A DNA stretch of 64,000 nucleotides from Anthopleura xanthogrammica (Eukaryota; Cnidaria; Anthozoa; Actiniaria; Actiniidae). The position numbers were made by a program, and so were the translations under genes. The stretch spans positions 16,242,716 through 16,306,715 of the forward strand of contig OZ025211.1 in assembly GCA_964019055.1 (NCBI GenBank), written 5' to 3'. The notes under the pieces were generated by a model, which saw nothing but the letters and a program-made list of their open reading frames with translations, was not told the DNA's origin and made no database searches. Shown here piece by piece: positions 45,001 to 55,200 of this stretch. Each line of letters starts with the position of its first letter. The first letter of the stretch is position 1.

Positions 45001-46501
45001 ATTATTCACTAAACTCATTTGCCTTTCAAATTATTATGTCAATACGGAATGTATTACCTAGCTTTAATTTGTTTTCAGTTGGAAAATGTTGCAGGAACAG
45101 CATAGAAACAGGTACGCACAACAAAGGTGTCAACCATACATCTTTTATATATATTATAATCTAGTTTATAATTAAGTCTGACATAAGTCTAACATTTTTT
45201 ATTTCTTAATACAGATAAAGCCCTTTTTGAAGGGATAGAATCCTGCCATGCAGATTTAGGACTATACTTTGACCTGTTGAGGTAAGAAACAATGTGACGA
45301 AGCGAAGCGAAGCACATGACTGTTGAAACAAAATTTGCAATATGCAAATTATTATATTTCACATTATTTCCTTTTCTTTTTATTGTAGCAATAGCCAGCA
45401 ATTTACAAAATTCTATGTAAGTATTGACACATTTTTTGGACATTCCTAGTCATTTTTTACAATACCCTAGGCCTGTATATATATCAGCCTGGCTTTTAAG
45501 CATTCTCAAATATTTTCATAATGGAATTATTATGATTGCTATTATTATTATTATTATTATTATTTTTTTTTTTTTAATATTATAATGATAATGATTATGA
45601 TTAATCCATCTTGTACATTGTATTGTATTCTTCCCACCCTACAACTTGTTAAAAAAAATGCCAATTAATACCTATTTCGTTGGTATTCAGCCATCAAAAA
45701 ATATCAAGTCCAATGAGGAGGTAAGTGCATCAAGCTGCAGTATGTATATATGCAGCATACACCACATTAAAAAAATTATGGTTAAAAAGGTTACGAGGCT
45801 AATATAATATATATATTATCCATATTCTAGTTTTTCAGCTCTATAACACTCGTTCAAGTTATTGACTGAATCATCTTGTCGCTCAATCTTCAAAGTAAAT
45901 GCTAAATGCTATTTATAATCCACTACTCAGAAAAGCCCTTAATTGGTCTTAGCTAGCTTTTATGATTTAAACCATTTTAAACCTGAAAATGATTTTTGAA
46001 TTTGGTGTGTACATACAGTAAAATTAATGATGGCAATAAAAATATAAATAAAATAAAGATGGCAATATATATATATATATATACATGCATGACAATTAAG
46101 AAAAAGATTTACAGGATTTAAATCTTCAACAGTACTTATATATGTACTTTTTTTCTGATAGGTTGTCTTTGGTGCAAATGCACCACCAAATCCAAATGGC
46201 AATGATTCAACAGTGGTAATAGCCAGTGATGGTAATTATTAAGTTCAACATATTTTATAAATGTGAATATATATACTAGGTGAAAACCCGACAGGATCCT
46301 GGCTAGGATCCTAACATGCAGGATTCTGCTTAGAATCCCATTTTTATTTGTATTTTAGAAATGGAGAAAAGGGAAGGAGGGGAAAAGATGATGGTGGAAG
46401 TAAACATGGTTACAAATGGAGAACAAGAAAGAAAGAAGAGAAGGAGGGCAAAAAGAAGGCAAAACGAGAGGGAGAGAAGAAAATGTAGAGATGAGTATTA
46501 A
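42039..46501 (+). CDS. Unrecognised micro-exon gene, 17 exons, about 373 aa
   Basis: ATG at 42039. Exons: 42039-42313, 42389-42522, 42600-42629, 42989-43021, 43575-43598, 43776-43799, 43890-43919, 44021-44071, 44384-44440, 44752-44802, 44934-44975, 45079-45111, 45215-45281, 45389-45416, 45691-45720, 46162-46231 and 46359-46501. All have AG/GT borders and their phases agree to the TAA at 46501. Residues 1-40 are Ser-rich. A possible beta-grasp (PB1- or ubiquitin-like) domain covers about 30-135 (TRVFVFLKHRV, SMPCLAKVPL, DAKELLSLMKGTKSTRIFL). Then come low-complexity repeats DD(A/P)ESAG(N/S)G and KKSAPSPSF. The C-terminus is basic (KKRRRAKRRQNERERRK), likely a nuclear signal. AATAAA lies at 46702. 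Function unknown. Confidence 0.6.
44021..44804 (+). repeat. Five tandem copies of a ~183-bp exon-intron unit
   Basis: Exon copies start at 44021, 44202, 44384, 44571 and 44752 and each encodes a KKSAPSPSF(I/T)K variant. Copies 1, 3 and 5 end in CAC|GTAAGT. Copies 2 and 4 end in C|ATAAGT, so their donor GT has become AT. The pattern implies duplication of a two-unit block of about 368 bp. Confidence 0.85.
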
Positions 46502-46850
46502 AACAATAATTAAAACAATTACTTCAAAGAACACACAAGCCCAAATGCAAAAACAAACATCCATGTTATATATCTCTTTTTTTGTCAATAACAGCTTTGT
46601 GTATACATAACTTGTATATATGTATAAACCTTTAGTTTCAAGTTATTATTCCTTATATCTAATCAATATACTATATTATTTTATTAGCTGGGCTGGAGTT
46701 TAATAAAGAACATTAAATAAGGTAAGTACTATTATATTGTACTTACGAGACATCATCTCCTGGGAAACAATGGGAAGTGGTAATTATGTCTTACCCATAG
46801 GCAACAAATTAATGTTTGGTTTGATGCGCAATAAATTACAGGCTGATCGA
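46502..46850. other. 3' flank of the micro-exon gene
   Basis: Contains AATAAA (46702-46707), the likely polyadenylation signal. Nothing else recognised. Confidence 0.5.
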
Positions 46851-47640
46851 TGCATCTGTGAGGGGAAAGCATGCTCAGAGCTCTCATGCTTAACCCGGAA
46901 GGTGCTTTAGGTTAATTGTGCATCTGTGAGGGAAATAGGCATAGTTATTCCATGCCTAAAGCCTGGAAGGTGCTTAGGTGTATAGCATCTGTGAGGGAAA
47001 GGCATTACTGTCTAACCCGGAAGGTGCTTGGGTCTGGCATCTGTGAGGGAAGGGCATTACTGTCTAACCCGGAAGGTGCTTGGGTCTGGCATCTGTGAGG
47101 GAAAGGCATTACTGTCTAACCCGGAAGGTGCTTGGGTCTGGCATCTGTGAGGGAAAGGCATTACTGTCTAACCCGGAAGGTGCTTGGGTCTGGCATCTGT
47201 GAGGGAAGGGCATTACTGACTAACCTGGAAGGTGCTTAGGTGTATAGCATCTGTGAGGGAAGGGCATTACTGTCTAACCCGGAAGGTGCTTAGGTTAATT
47301 GTGCATCTGTGAGGGAAATAGGCATAGTTATTCCATGCCTAAAGCCTGGAAGGTGCTTAGGTGTATAGCATCTGTGAGGGAAAGGCATTACTGTCTAACC
47401 CGGAAGGTGCTTAGGTGTATAGCATCTGTGAGGGAAAGGCATTACTGTCTAACCCGGAAGGTGCTTGGGTGTATAGCATCTGTGAGGGAAGGGCATTACT
47501 GTCTAACCTGGAAGGTGCTTAGGTATATAGCATCTGTGAGGGAAAGGCATTACTGTCTAACCCGGAAGGTGCTTGCATGGGTCTGGCATTACTGTCTATG
47601 CTCAGAGCTCTAATGCTTAACCCGGAAGGTGCTTTAGTTT
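46851..47640. repeat. GC-richer minisatellite, 52-54-bp units
   Basis: About 13 units of the form GCATCTGTGAGGGAAAGGCA, TTACTGTCTAACCCGGAAGG, TGCTTGGGTCTG, with a longer variant unit (46917 and 47299) containing ATAGGCATAGTTATTCCATG. Open frames across it are not convincing as genes. Confidence 0.88.
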
Positions 47641-48410
47641 AATTTGGAAGTGGACGAGAAAGAGAGAGAGGGAATTATTTTATATTTCATTGGTTGGGAG
47701 TATGGGTAATTGGTGCTAACATTAATTAGCATATATTACACATAAACCCAGTGACAGGAATATGATGCTCTGTACATTTTCTTTTTCATTTCAGATTGAC
47801 TCAAGACTACCTTTTCATCTACAGTTTTAGGCAAGAAGTATACGATAAAAACATACCATATATATATATATATATATATATCACATAATGTACACTAATT
47901 TGTACATTTTTGTTAGTTAACTCAAGGGTGGATCCATGTATATAGCTGAAACACATAAAAAGGGAAATTTTCTCAAGTTCAAGATTGTATATATGGATTA
48001 GATTACATGTTATATCAAATGTTTAAATAAGATTCTGTTTTGTTCTCTTTAGTAAAAGATATTAAGCTTATTTTCAAATGAAGAGGGTGTCTGTTTTGGC
48101 CATAGGCTTTCACAACTGTACATATGAAATTGTATATACTTAAAGAAAGATTATTTAATATGCGAGGAGAGATGAATATTTCCCAAAAATCTATTTTTTT
48201 CAGCCCCCTTAGAAGTTAACTTAATGTTCGAAGCCCATAAAAGGACAACCAATGGAAATTTTCGACCCCCAAATTGAGAGCCCCACTGTGTGCATGACAA
48301 TTTTTTATATCACATGTGCGAAAAACAATCTTTGGTACCCCCCACTCCAACCCTAACTTCATTCCTCCCCCCTCGGCATATTAAATGAACGTCCCCTTTA
48401 TGTAAACATT
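47641..48410. other. No gene seen
   Basis: AT-rich; includes a short (TA)n run near 47860-47880. Confidence 0.5.
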
Positions 48411-48865
48411 AATGAAACTCCAAATAAAAATTGTTGCTTGTTATTTGTTTTTGTTTATTTGTTTATTTATTTATTTATTCATTTATTTATTTATCTATTT
48501 GTTTATTTATTTATTTATCTATTTGTTTATTTATTTATTTATCTATTTGTTTATTTGTTTTTGTTTATTTGTTTATTTATTTATTTATCTATTTGTTTAT
48601 TTGTTTTTGTTTATTTGTTTATTTATTTATTTATCTATTTGTTTATTTATTTATTTATCTATTTGTTTATTTGTTTTTGTTTATTTGTTTATTTATTTAT
48701 TTATTTATTTATCTATTTGTTTATTTGTTTATTTATTTATTTATCTATTTGTTTTTTTATTTATTTATCTATTTGTTTTTTTATTTATTTGTTTGCTTAT
48801 TTCTTTATTTAACTTTTTATTTTTTATTTTTATTTTTTTGCTTGTTTATTTATTTATTTATTTTT
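48411..48865. repeat. TTTATTTG/TTTATCTA tetranucleotide-type microsatellite
   Basis: About 440 bp of TTTA, TTTG and CTAT tetramers. Open frames in all three plus frames are compositional. Confidence 0.92.
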
Positions 48866-49368
48866 CAATAATATAATATAATAATTAATATAATAATTTT
48901 TTTTTTATTGTAATGAATGATAAATGTGTATGGAAAACGATATAGTACCTTGAAACACTTTTTTCGAAACAACATTCAAAGAATGAGCTCAATAATCTAA
49001 CAAAACTGTACACAATTTTGCACACATTAAATGAAAATCAGAATTGCCCAAGCGCAAACTCAGCAAACAAACTGCAATGGTTTTGCGCCATTTCTTTTTT
49101 ATAGTACCTTATTGCATGAATTGTAATCTCTAAGAATATATTTTCGTCAAAAATAAAGTACTTTTCAAATACCTTCATACCTTTCATAAAACACCCTCGA
49201 TCGTGTACCTCGATCTCCCTCGATCCCTCCATCTTCGATCGTAAGTTCCTTCCCGTAAAACACCCTCGTTCTTGTCAACGTGAGACATGTACGAAAACGA
49301 GGGACATTTCAGTAAACGTCTCACGTTCCCCAGGAAACTTGAGAGATCCTTAAAAACGAGGTACGAGC
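48866..49368. other. No gene seen
   Basis: AT-rich, with a CGATC-rich patch near 49196-49240 (CCCTCGATC repeated). Confidence 0.45.
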
Positions 49369-49524
49369 TCCGTCTATGACGATGACGATGATGATGATAA
49401 CGATGATGAGCAAATCGAAAGTGAGGATGATTTGACCATGGACCATCAAGAAACTGAAGACACCGAGGTCATACAGAATAAATATATAAGGAATGTAGGG
49501 GAGTTACGTAATATCTGTTCCTAG
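49369..49524 (+). pseudogene. Acidic C-terminal coding remnant
   Basis: An open frame without its own ATG at the left end reads VYDDDDDDDNDDEQIESEDD, then LTMDHQETEDTEV and QNKYIRNVGELRNICS before a stop. The composition suggests a terminal exon of a nuclear or transposon protein, but no upstream exon is identified. Confidence 0.3.
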
Positions 49525-49600
49525 TACTCAATAATACACTCAATAGACCCTTTGCCAAAATGGTTATCGAAATTTTGAATTATTTAAAACGAAATGAAAT

Positions 49601-50511
49601 TTGATTGTTTCATATTGGTCGTGAAAATTCACAGACGTTTGTATGTGCCTGGAGGCGCGCATTTGCAGGTATATGTTATGTTTTCTTGACCAATATAACA
49701 CCTAATTTCATCAATCGTTGTACTAGAGCGTAAAGTGTTTTTTCCAATTTATATTGCATTCGAAATTATGTCCGTCATTATGACAAAAGGGTCTATTAAC
49801 GTTTTTCATTCATTCTAGTTCTAATACAATTACAACTGATTACCCGTTAAATAGTTTGCAAGAAATTGTCACATGTTTAAACAAATCTTCTCCTTGTGGA
49901 CTGAAAATTACTGCATATTCAGTGAGTTTTCTTTACGTATGCACGTTCGATTGAGTTTGATGGGAAAATAGAGCGTTGAGCCAAATGTTCGATGTCGTAA
50001 TTAACTGGACCTAACTCTTGTATTGAATATTCAGGCGAGATTATATAACAGAAAATTCGCATTTCCTAAAATAAATAGGTTCGCGATATTTATTGAAATT
50101 TATATTCGAAATTATCTTTTATCATTATTATTATTATCTTTTATTATCGTTTAATCGTTTATGGCTGAAAGGTTTGAATTGTAATTTTGATAACGTTCCT
50201 AAACAGACATTCAGGAACAAATTTATGTAAGTTCATGAACATAAATTTATGTAAGTTCAGGAACATAAATTTATGTAAGTTCAGGAACATAAATTTATGT
50301 AAGTTCAGGAACATAAATTTATGTAAGTTCATGAACATAAATTTATGTAAGTTCAGGAACATTAATTTATGTAAGTTCAGGAACATAAATTTATGTAAGT
50401 TCAGGAACATAAATTTATGTAAGTTCAGGAACATAAATTTATGTAACACAGGTCTATTTATTTATAAATTTAAGGGCAAATTTATGTGACAGTTTTAAGA
50501 AAGGTAACTTC
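49601..50511. repeat. Interspersed repeat, copy 2, with 24-bp palindromic array
   Basis: Second copy of the repeat at 1-960. 49601-50120 aligns without gaps to 1-520. About 90 bp (50121-50210) are unrelated to copy 1, then about 9.5 units of the 24-bp array, then the shared tail ending GGTAACTTC. The right edge cuts the DIRS-like element. Confidence 0.88.
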
Positions 50512-51905
50512 AGTTTCTGTAAATATAATTTCTTTAGGTTTTCTTATTTGATATGGGCTTCTATTTAGCCATTCAATTTTACACCCTTCAACTATTTGCA
50601 AAATACTTCCATCTGATGAAATCGTTTTCCATTCATTTATAAAAATTTTTATCCTGCCTGCCGTAAATGAATTAGCTTGATCACATGATTTAGGCATTAT
50701 GGATTTCCCACTAACCTTACAGTCAGTAGACCCATGATCTACTTCTCTCCTCTCCCCTCCTCTTTCTTTTTCTGAGGGTACGAGTGGTTTTTGTTGTTGT
50801 ACCACTTCTTGTTGTATCCGCCTCTCCAAGCGGTTCTCTGCCCGTTTTTTGAATACCCGGATTTCTTGTATGAATCGTGACCATAGTTTGAGGTCTTGTA
50901 GTGTTTCGGGTTGTCAAGTAGGCGATTTCCTACCCTGTTGGTAGTATTAATATCTTTAATTTTCTGTGGCAGATCATCACCGAACAGTAAGTCGGTTGCT
51001 TTTAGTTGTTCAGAACATATTTGTTAATAAGACCTATTTAGGTCTGGCTTAATAAAATCACTTCTCCTGTGATTTAAGTCACAATTAGCATGAGTAATCA
51101 AGGCAATACTGTGGAGAATGGATTTTGTAGCATCCTTATCCGTCTGGCATAGTTTGTCAGCCACGTGTGTTAAGCCAGAGATGGCTTTTAGCAGCACCGC
51201 CTGTACTTTTTGGAATTTAACGTCATTTCGTCATAACGTTATTTTCCCCCATATTTCTGGGTTGACCTTTGTGGCTACTAATTTGTCACAATTTTTGGGG
51301 CGGTTGAACTTATTGAGCTTCTCCTTTAGAAGCTCGTCTGTTAGTTTAGTTCGCGCCATTTTGTTTACGATTCCCGCCAACTGCTCTTGCACCGACGGTC
51401 CACACTTCTCCTTAAGGTCATATTCCTCCTCAAGTTCACAAAAAATATCATTATTTTTATCCTCCTCAGGCTTATCCTTATCATCTGAAGCCGGAGTTTC
51501 TTTGAATAACTCGTCAATGTCCTCTTCCACATCGTGCGAGCTGACACTCGAGTCAGATAGACTTTCGTACCTGGCACGTTTAGTGGACGAAGCCCTCAAT
51601 GGGCTTTTGCCTCTCTTGGAGGACTTTCCTTCTTTGAACATGACTGTGAGTTCACTGAAGCCAGCCTTCATGGCCTCTACGATTGACTCAACTCCTGTAC
51701 CGTTAATTCCTGACGGTCCTTCGGTACTACTTGCGAAATCGCTCGACAACGAGCCGCCATCTTGGTGTAGACTTGTATCCTCAAAGTCTGTGGCATTGGC
51801 CCTTGAGGAGTCGTTTCCCTCGCTTACTCCAGCAGATTGCTGCTTGAGTTTTTGTGAACTTTTAACACTTTTTCCCCTGTTCCCCTTTGTCTTCGTTCAT
51901 GCTTA
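50512..51905 (-). pseudogene. DIRS-like retrotransposon: gag-like ORF and start of reverse transcriptase, truncated
   Basis: On the minus strand a gag-like protein begins near 51905, changes frame at a G/A homopolymer near 51875, and continues: SSDFASSTEG, IVEAMKAGFSEL, EEEYDLKEKCGPSVQEQLAG, NPEIWGKI, then DVKFQKVQAVLLKAISGLTH and LFGDDLPQKI. This order (KCGP, INPEIWGKI, lysine-rich helix, LFGDDLP) is that of DIRS-type gag-like proteins. TGA after WGKITL and TAA after LNRSY break an otherwise continuous frame. ANSFTAGRIKIFINEWKTIS and QIVEGCKIEWL at 50700-50550 are the beginning of DIRS reverse transcriptase. The rest, including the tyrosine recombinase, is missing beyond 50512, where the 24-bp-array repeat begins. 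Confidence 0.75.
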
Positions 51906-52277
51906 AATTATTAAGCGAAATTGAACGTGAATAATCAGTAAATACAGACAGATTTCGAGTATTTACAACAGCAATTTGATTTCCGTCCGTTCGCTTCGCT
52001 GAGCAAGCATGCATTGAGCTGAGCTAGCAAGTTGTGCAATCTCACGTGGTCTCTCGATGACGTAATGGTGAGGTAGAATGAGTGGTTATCCTTTCGTAGT
52101 TGTCCTGTAGAAAAACCGACGGGGGGCATGTAGGAATCCTACCATTTTCGACCAATGAGGAGCTCAGTGTATATTTACGTCATTAAAGTTGTCATTAAAG
52201 AAATAGCTTTGTATCCAGTCTGTGTTATCATATTCTAGGTTTTGTATAGATAACAACACGTTTGAAAAAAAATCGCG
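51906..52277. other. No gene seen; upstream of the 52278 gene and of the DIRS-like gag
   Basis: Short non-coding interval that could hold the 5' end of the DIRS-like element (minus) and the promoter of the gene at 52278 (plus). Confidence 0.35.
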
Positions 52278-55200
52278 ATGTCTTCGAAAAAAAATTATAA
52301 GGGCAGGAGCCCAAATGTCGTGCGTTTTATTGAAAGCTGTGGCAATGATGTCGACATCACGGGCTTCATTGCTCCAAATCTTGCTGCAGGCGCAAGACTT
52401 GCGGCAAAAAATAGAGCGCAAGCTCTCGATGAGAAGACAGCTTGCACTTACGAGCTGCGGCTTATTGCTCTCGAGCAATTTGCCGCTAGCAACGGAGACG
52501 ATGCCATCCTCTTTGGGGAAAACAAGAGGCCGTTCTTGGCAGCAACAATCCAAATGTACATGCGTAAGTATGATATTATACTAACAACAAAAGATAAGTG
52601 AGGTCAATTGCGGGTTATGTTGTGTTTAATGCTATGGTCTCTGGTCCTATTGTTCTATTACACGTGTGCTGGATTCCATCTTAGAAAAGTCTTTTGTTGC
52701 ATATATGTGCCATTCCTGGCATTTGTAACTTATCATAAGTAATATCATAACTAATTTAACGTTAATGACATGTATAAAATTGATAAAACGTGTGATGCTT
52801 GGTTGATTGTTGTTTATATAAAAAGCCATCTGCCAAGTTTTAAAGCATGGCTTAAAGCAAATTTATATACGCAGATGATATTGGGGTTGGATTTTTTGTT
52901 TTTGCTGCGATATCTCATAAAATAAATATGCTTCTAAAGAAACAATTTGCCAGTTAATCTTGGTGTCCTGAATGAAACGGAACAAAATCGCCGCAAAAAA
53001 TTTAATCTAAATTTAAACTGTCCGCCGTATGCTAATAAACTAAAGGTATTATACCCGACCCAGTCTATCTCCCGCATAACCATGCATCCTCGCCTCGGCA
53101 TCCGCCATGACAGTGTGTCTTTTTTATTAGAAATGCTGAGTGAAGCAAAAGGAAAGAAATTGGGAACCTTGAGATGTAAAGGCCTCAAGCCTCCAGTAGT
53201 TAGAGGCCATGGAGCTGCCTTTCGGTATTGGTTGGACGCGTTTGGGCATTCAGGGCCGTACAGCCAAACCATTGAAACAACAGAAGATGGAAACCAAAAG
53301 GTTGTACCACACGGCAACCCAATGAATGCACCTGGTAATGTAGAATGGTATACTCAAAATTTCAAAGCTTTAACATTAAAGTTTATAAGCTTTCAAATGT
53401 ATAAAATATTTTTGGTATGCTTATTTTTAAAGCGTAAATTTTCACATTTAAGCTCCACTGGAATAGATGTGCTTAAATCTAGCACTTTCAAACTCTAATG
53501 GAAGGAGTGCAAACAGTATTGCATCCGTGAAATACAAATTACTATTAAAGTACCGGTGATTATTTAGGGGGGGGGGGGGATAAGACATTGGGGTGCTGCT
53601 TCAGAAGGGGTAAAATGGATAACTACATTTTTATCACAACAACATTTTCAATGGAAGAAAAAAAGCAGCAACATAATTTATATACAACGCATTTTACTGC
53701 AATGCTTCAATGTCGTTCAAGACTCTTCTATTGTTTCATATCGAATTGGCATAGCAACAAGGGCAAAGCAACCTTTACTGATGGTTTTTCTAAAGTGTTT
53801 TGCATTTGAACTGGTATTCAAACTTCCTAGTGCATAGGCTTCCTGTCCTGTATGTATATACGAATTATATCAGCATGGAGTCAGTTTCTTTTATTCACTG
53901 GCAGTCCTTATCCTCCATATTCACCCAATGGTGGCTTATCCAGATTGATATCTAATATTGACACCTAAGGGGGGAATTCCTAGAAATATTGATTAAAAGA
54001 GGGGTTCCCACTCACCACTTTCAGGTCTGTATGTGGGGGGGGAGGGGGTCATATCGAAATGTTTTTATTTCAAAATATTTTTCCCTCCCTCCCCTTCATA
54101 AATAATCACCAGTCCCTAAATAGCACAAAATAGTTATAATTAAACAATAGAAAACAATAGCATTTGCATAAAATAATTATAGTATTTAGTATAACTGTTT
54201 CATGGATATAATTACTGTTTGTACTAGGAGTAATAGTACTAGTAATATAATTGCAGTAATAGGACTTAAGAGAAGATATCTGTAAAAACCAGACAATCGC
54301 GGCAACGCTCAAAAAATCGATTTTGCTCATATTTGAACCATAGGTAGCCCTTAACATGAAATACATCATGGTGCTTTTTGTTTTGAAAAAGATTGAATAT
54401 TTTAGGAGAAAATCGCGAAAAACGGAATTTCGTCAAAGCGCCGCTTTGAGACGCTCGATTTTTTGTCAACTTTGGCGGCCTCGTGTGGCAAAATTAAATA
54501 CTGTAATGACTCGAAACCTTCTCAAAGTTGTTCATTATTATCTTAAGTTTAGTCCCTAGCCTTTATATGGATTTCCACCTACTTTGTAGCATTATTTAAA
54601 AAATATTTCTAAGTTATACTTTTCGCTTTCACAAAAATAGGGCAAAAACAAAAATTATTTTACTGTGTGCTACCAAAAATTATTCGATAATATTCTGTAG
54701 TCTGAAAGTTAAGATAGTAAATATATGACTGTGAAAAAATCAGCTTGGGTAAATGTATTCGAGCGAAGTTATGGAGCTCTGAACTTGCCCAAAATCGTGC
54801 AAGTCTAACGTCGGCTAAGATCAGTAAAATTGCCAAGTCGCGGTAAACAATTTGCATAAACAGTCATGCTTTTCTTATTTTATCGCAAACTGTCTTGAAA
54901 TAAAAACAAAAACAACAAAATCATGTTTTGCCTTTAAAATTGGAGGATTTTAAAAACTTTTTTGCTCTAAATCTTGTAATTTCGGTTTATAGTGAACCTC
55001 TAAGCGCTGCATAATTTATGCAAAGCACTTCGATCTTATTATGGTACTCATCATTTGAATTGAAATTATTCGTGTTTTTGCTTTCTTATTAGAATTTTTT
55101 TAGTTGCTTTTCTTTAAATCAGTTTTTCAGAAAATATTTGGAAGATTTAATAATTCATATTCGTTCAAATAAAATAGTGAAAAGCTTCACAAGTTCCAAC

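Noticed and set aside
46916..47613. Cys-rich periodic peptide frames in the 47-kb minisatellite
   Set aside because: Periodicity follows the 52-54-bp repeat, frames change with unit length, and there is no start or splice support.
48412..48876. Three overlapping 120-150-codon open frames rich in Leu, Phe, Ile and Tyr that mimic membrane proteins
   Set aside because: They are translations of a TTTATTTG/TTTATCTA microsatellite and have no stop only because the repeat lacks stop triplets in those phases.
51118..51906. 262-codon plus-strand open frame
   Set aside because: Antisense to the DIRS-like gag frame, whose motifs are clearly on the minus strand.
54266..54857. Small open frames in the left inverted repeat, repeated identically at 60286-60877
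   Set aside because: They are duplicates because the arms are inverted repeats; no conserved domain, and both strands are open equally.
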